Position numbers and translations under genes: made by a program. Below the pieces are notes generated by a model that saw only the letters and a list, made by a program, of their open reading frames with translations, was not told the DNA's origin and made no database searches. A stretch of DNA of 64,000 bases, from assembly GCA_029565685.1 (NCBI GenBank), contig JAKQNR010000025.1, positions 62,001 to 126,000 of the forward strand, written 5' to 3'. Positions within the stretch are counted from its first letter, which is position 1; every line of letters starts with the position of its first letter. Positions 60,622-64,000 of the stretch are shown piece by piece. Source of the DNA: a bacterium. GTDB taxonomy: Bacteria > Zhuqueibacterota > Zhuqueibacteria > Residuimicrobiales > Residuimicrobiaceae.

Positions 60622-63600
60622 ATGAAGAAAAATTGGATGGTTTTAATCGCCGTTTTATTCCTTTTTGAAATCGGGCTGGCCGACAATGAAGATACAAATA
60701 GCTTTCCTAAAGGGCAGTTGGTTAAGAGTGTTCCACTCACCACGACATCCGGCAAAGGCCAGGCTTTACTCAAACCGAATAAATTGTATTATCAGCCGTT
60801 TAATGAATTCGTCGATGGTTGGGCGTTGACGGGCGAGTGGCATATCGGCCAATTGCCGCTTGATGAGGGCGGGGGAGTGGCTTTGGCTTCCACACGACAA
60901 GCCAAGTATCAGCCGCAGCTCGACAGTCGTTCGATTGGTCCGATGATTGACTTGCCGACAATCGACCCAAGCCGCCAAAAGTTGATGCTTACATTGCGAG
61001 AAAAATTTGAAATTGAGAGCAGCTATGATCAGGGATATCTGGAAGTATCAATCGACGATGGGGCCTCGTGGATTTCAATACATGGCCGATCGGGTAAAAG
61101 CGATTGGTGTGAAACTCTGGTGGATATCAGCCATTTTTCCGGAAAAACGATTCGCCCCGCTTTTCGGTTATTGACGGATAAATCTGAAGAATTCTCAGGC
61201 TGGCAGATCGAATCCATGGGAATTGAACTCCAGGAGATCCAGCAGTTGGATGCTTCTCTAATCAGCCTGAATCCCCAGGGATTTCCATATATCTATATGA
61301 ATGTGGCGGTCAATTCAGGTGCATCCGTGCTCAGTCAGACAAATTTCGCCGTCTATGAAAATGGCGTTTTGCAGACCGATTATTATCAGGTTGCTCCTCC
61401 GCAAACCGGAAGCGGAAATCGGCTTTCTGACATTGTGTTTCTGATGGACAACAGTGGAAGCATGGGAGACGATCAGGCCGCTGTATACAACAACGTACGC
61501 AGTTTTGTGGATAATTTATCCGCTTCCGGAGTCAATTATGCACTTGGATTATGCCGTTTTGGCATGTCTGAGGGTGATGGAAATCCGATCTTTGAAAATA
61601 GCGGTCAATTAACCCAGGATCCCGAGTATTTCAAGAATACACTCTGGTCGTATAATACGGTTTATGGTTCACGTGAACCTGGATATGATGCAGTCTTACA
61701 ATCCTGCAGTGCATTCAGTTTTCGGCCGGGAACACAAAAGATTTTTATCCTGATAACAGATGAGAGACCGGACCAGGGAAACGCGACCGTGAACGCCGTA
61801 TTAAACGCCTGCACCTCGGGGTCCATCACACTTTTTGTGCTGACAACGGCGGAGCTCAATTCCTATTACACCACGCTTGCATCTGCAACCAATGGGGCCA
61901 TTTTTGATATTCGCGCTAATTTCAACACCATATTACACCATATCTCATCACAGGTCTCCAATAACTATGTAGTGCAATACCGTTCCAGCAACCCGATCGC
62001 GGACGGGGTAGAGAGACAAGTGGAAGTGCGGATCAACTGGAATACAGAGCGTACTTCAGTCTATGGCAGCTACGTTCCCGGTGCTGTGCCGCAAATCCTC
62101 CGCACGGCAGCGACTTTGGCATTGGAAGCGCAAGCCTGGGCGGCTCATTCTTCATTGATCATTGAGGTAGAAGTGATTGATCGATCCGCACCCTATGTGG
62201 CGTCGGTAACGTTGTATTGCCGAACCACCGGATCCAGGAATTATTACTCAATCGGGTTGACGCGAGGATCTGGCTCGATATGGAGAGGACAGCTTCCAGA
62301 GACAATCGTCGACACTCCGGGAGTCGATTACTACTTGACCGCCTCTGATGGATCCACCACCGTCTCTACGCCGGCTGTAAATCCTATTGATGCACCCTAC
62401 CAGATCGCCGTGTTACCAAACGTCGCGCCTTTGATCGTTCATACACCGATTACCCAAGCGGCGAGAGGATTGCCTATTACGGTGACCATTGAGGCGATGG
62501 ATGTGACGAATAGATTAAGCGGTGTTCGCCTTTATTATAAACGCACGGGACAGTTGACATTCCAATCAAATGATTTTTCGTTTGTTTCGGGTAACACCTA
62601 TGTTTGTGAGATTCCAGCAGAATATGTCACTCTGAGCGGAGTAGATTATCTCATCAAGGCATGGGATGATTTAGGGGTAGCTTCTACCCATGGGACCTTT
62701 GATCTTCCGCACAATATTTCAACTTCTATTAGCGGAAGCTGGCGTCCCATCCTCCTTGATCCTGTGGCGAATAAAGTGGGGATGGGAGTGGATCTTTGGC
62801 TGTCTTGGGAGGCCAGTACGGGCGCGACGGCTTATCGAATTGTTCTTGATGATGATGCTAATTTTTCATCACCTGAATTTTCGCGCGACAATTTCTCCAA
62901 AACAAGAATTTTCGTATCCGGGCTAAAATATGCGACAAGGTATTATTGGCGGGTTCAGTCTAAAAACTCCCAAAGTATCAGCGAATGGTCGCAAGTGTCC
63001 TCTTTCGTGACGATGAGTCAACCCCCGGTTGCTATTACGGCGCCAAGTCAATATGTGTTGTCCTATCTGCAGGAAGGCGATCAATGCTACACCGATCGGG
63101 ATTATACGATTTACAGCCTGCCGTCAGGTCTACAGAATAATTTGTCTATCAAAGTGGCCAATGCGGATAAAAAAAATTCCAACGCCAACTATATTTCTTT
63201 TAATCTTTCCGAGCCCGCAATTCTTTACATTGCTTACGACCAGCGGTCAAGCCTTCCGCCGGATTGGCTCAATAGCGGATTCGTTCCCACCGACAAGAAG
63301 TTAGTGATTTTAGAATTGGATGGTTCATTGACCGTTTTAGAGCTTTGGAAAAAAACTTTGCAGCCAGGCGCACATATTCTCGGAGGCAATCTTGCGGCCG
63401 GCGCGGTCGGTGCGGCAATTAATTATTTGGTCTTATTCGGTTTTAGTTTTGATCCTTTTGCGTTGCCGGAAATCATCAGCCCGGTGGAAAAGGCAAGGTA
63501 TGTATCGATCAATCCGACCAAATTTGTCTGGCGTAAATTTCCAGGGGCCAAGTGGTACCATTTTAATCTAAATACTGCAAAAAGTGCTGCCAATGTGATC

Positions 63601-64000
63601 GTTTATGATTATGGCATAACGGATACAACCTTTCAAGTGAATAATCTAGAGTTGGATCGAACCTATTATTGGCGCCTGCGCGTGGCCGGTCCGGACCGCC
63701 GGACGGAATGGACTGATTACTTTAGCTTTACCACCGGAATAGCGCCAACGGTTGTCGATTTGAGCATATCCGGCCCGTCTGAGGTTAAAACTAATTCATA
63801 CGCGGACTATACCTGCACTGCCGTCTTTAGTGATGGAACAAGAAAAGACATTACCGATTCCACTGCTTGGACAGAGAATTCCGATTTTGTCCAAATCTCG
63901 CGCTTTGGCCATTTGACTACGTCTATCGTTTCTGCAGATCGAAGTATCACCCTCGAAGCTCGTTATTCGGGTTGCTCTGCAAGCAAAACGATTGCCATCA
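60622..64000 (+). CDS. Large secreted VWA-domain protein with fibronectin and Ig-like repeats, truncated by window edge
   Basis: The frame is open from ATG 60622 (GGAGGG upstream) to the window end, over 1126 codons. The Sec signal is MKKNWMVLIAVLFLFEIGLA. Residues about 60-215 form a MAM/jelly-roll-like beta domain (SIDDGASWISIHGRSGKSDW). A von Willebrand A domain runs about 270-440, with VFLMDNSGSMGDDQA giving the DxSxS metal site at Asp276 and FILITDERPDQ later. Several fibronectin-III-like units follow (AYRIVLDDDANFSSPEF, TYYWRLRVAGPDRRTEW). Near the window end VVDLSISGPSEVKTNSYADY starts a bacterial Ig-like (Big2-type) domain. It is likely a surface adhesion or matrix protein; a sorting tail may lie beyond the window. 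More AT-rich than most neighbours. Confidence 0.82.
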   Translation, partial: MKKNWMVLIAVLFLFEIGLADNEDTNSFPKGQLVKSVPLTTTSGKGQALLKPNKLYYQPFNEFVDGWALTGEWHIGQLPLDEGGGVALASTRQAKYQPQLDSRSIGPMIDLPTIDPSRQKLMLTLREKFEIESSYDQGYLEVSIDDGASWISIHGRSGKSDWCETLVDISHFSGKTIRPAFRLLTDKSEEFSGWQIESMGIELQEIQQLDASLISLNPQGFPYIYMNVAVNSGASVLSQTNFAVYENGVLQTDYYQVAPPQTGSGNRLSDIVFLMDNSGSMGDDQAAVYNNVRSFVDNLSASGVNYALGLCRFGMSEGDGNPIFENSGQLTQDPEYFKNTLWSYNTVYGSREPGYDAVLQSCSAFSFRPGTQKIFILITDERPDQGNATVNAVLNACTSGSITLFVLTTAELNSYYTTLASATNGAIFDIRANFNTILHHISSQVSNNYVVQYRSSNPIADGVERQVEVRINWNTERTSVYGSYVPGAVPQILRTAATLALEAQAWAAHSSLIIEVEVIDRSAPYVASVTLYCRTTGSRNYYSIGLTRGSGSIWRGQLPETIVDTPGVDYYLTASDGSTTVSTPAVNPIDAPYQIAVLPNVAPLIVHTPITQAARGLPITVTIEAMDVTNRLSGVRLYYKRTGQLTFQSNDFSFVSGNTYVCEIPAEYVTLSGVDYLIKAWDDLGVASTHGTFDLPHNISTSISGSWRPILLDPVANKVGMGVDLWLSWEASTGATAYRIVLDDDANFSSPEFSRDNFSKTRIFVSGLKYATRYYWRVQSKNSQSISEWSQVSSFVTMSQPPVAITAPSQYVLSYLQEGDQCYTDRDYTIYSLPSGLQNNLSIKVANADKKNSNANYISFNLSEPAILYIAYDQRSSLPPDWLNSGFVPTDKKLVILELDGSLTVLELWKKTLQPGAHILGGNLAAGAVGAAINYLVLFGFSFDPFALPEIISPVEKARYVSINPTKFVWRKFPGAKWYHFNLNTAKSAANVIVYDYGITDTTFQVNNLELDRTYYWRLRVAGPDRRTEWTDYFSFTTGIAPTVVDLSISGPSEVKTNSYADYTCTAVFSDGTRKDITDSTAWTENSDFVQISRFGHLTTSIVSADRSITLEARYSGCSASKTIAI

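Noticed and set aside
1-64000. tRNA, rRNA, CRISPR arrays, insertion sequences and integrase sites
   Set aside because: I looked for T-loop-like words, regularly spaced repeats, terminal inverted repeats and transposase motifs and found no convincing case.

Overview
The window looks like chromosomal DNA of an uncultured, heterotrophic, Gram-negative bacterium rich in secreted carbohydrate-active proteins. Candidate division KSB1 or a neighbour of Calditrichota is my best guess. The grounds are the C-terminal sorting/FlgD-like domain with the NYPNPFNPST signature (22005-23897), nine secreted enzymes with twin-arginine (Tat) signals, many Gfo/Idh/MocA-, SGNH- and sulfatase-type proteins, and moderately high GC. 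This taxonomic call is inference: there is no rRNA or other marker here. I saw no tRNA, rRNA, insertion sequence, integrase or CRISPR array.

Layout. 1-1275: 3' part-missing secreted glycoside hydrolase (clan A type). 1838-3646: acylphosphatase divergent from a membrane-anchored transglutaminase-like protein. 3779-8826 (+): propeller/toroid protein, Ldh-type dehydrogenase, exported L-fucose-isomerase-like protein. 8891-12598 (-): GH67-like protein and an acetyl-xylan-esterase-like hydrolase. 12974-17139 (+): DUF6067/GH123-like protein coupled to an SGNH esterase. 17298-24113: GxGYxYP-domain protein, Tat-exported putative glycosidase, and a cell-surface protein with a sorting domain. 24411-24713: cold-shock gene with terminator. 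24957-33626 (-): operon of FAD oxidoreductase, SGNH hydrolase, GH95-like and GH38-like enzymes. 33861-36315 (-): Gfo/Idh/MocA oxidoreductase and sugar isomerase/epimerase. 36668-43543 (+): metallophosphoesterase, an antiporter remnant, sulfatase, heparinase-II/III-like lyase, second sulfatase.

The first 43 kb therefore reads as a scavenging region for complex, partly sulfated and esterified polysaccharides. Esterases and sulfatases would remove decorations, lyases and glycosidases would cut chains, and dehydrogenases/isomerases would process the sugars. No SusC/SusD pair, transporter or dedicated regulator is visible.

The last 20 kb is different. 43643-47118 is a tightly coupled four-gene operon (radical SAM, four-helix membrane protein, small ATC-hydrolase-like protein, GMC-type oxidoreductase) whose function I do not recognise; it is my main candidate for an undescribed pathway. 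47149-49322 pairs a DUF6599-like protein with a Tat-exported ferredoxin-type aldo/keto reductase. 49508-51602 is a convergent, overlapping DNA-repair pair (short UvrC-like GIY-YIG nuclease and Mre11/SbcD-like phosphoesterase). 51924-55728 is a Ser/Thr kinase followed by an FHA-transmembrane-lytic-transglycosylase fusion. 55928-57238 is an OmpA-like gene with two compensating frameshifts. 57307-59808 is a YncE-propeller/phosphoesterase fusion. 60299-60432 is a promoter-leader-terminator unit that looks like a small RNA or attenuator, and 60622-64000 is the start of a very large VWA/fibronectin/Ig-like surface protein that runs off the window.

Several intergenic regions carry good sigma-70-like promoters. 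Five use TTGCAT as the -35 element, and four -10 boxes are preceded by TTGGC.
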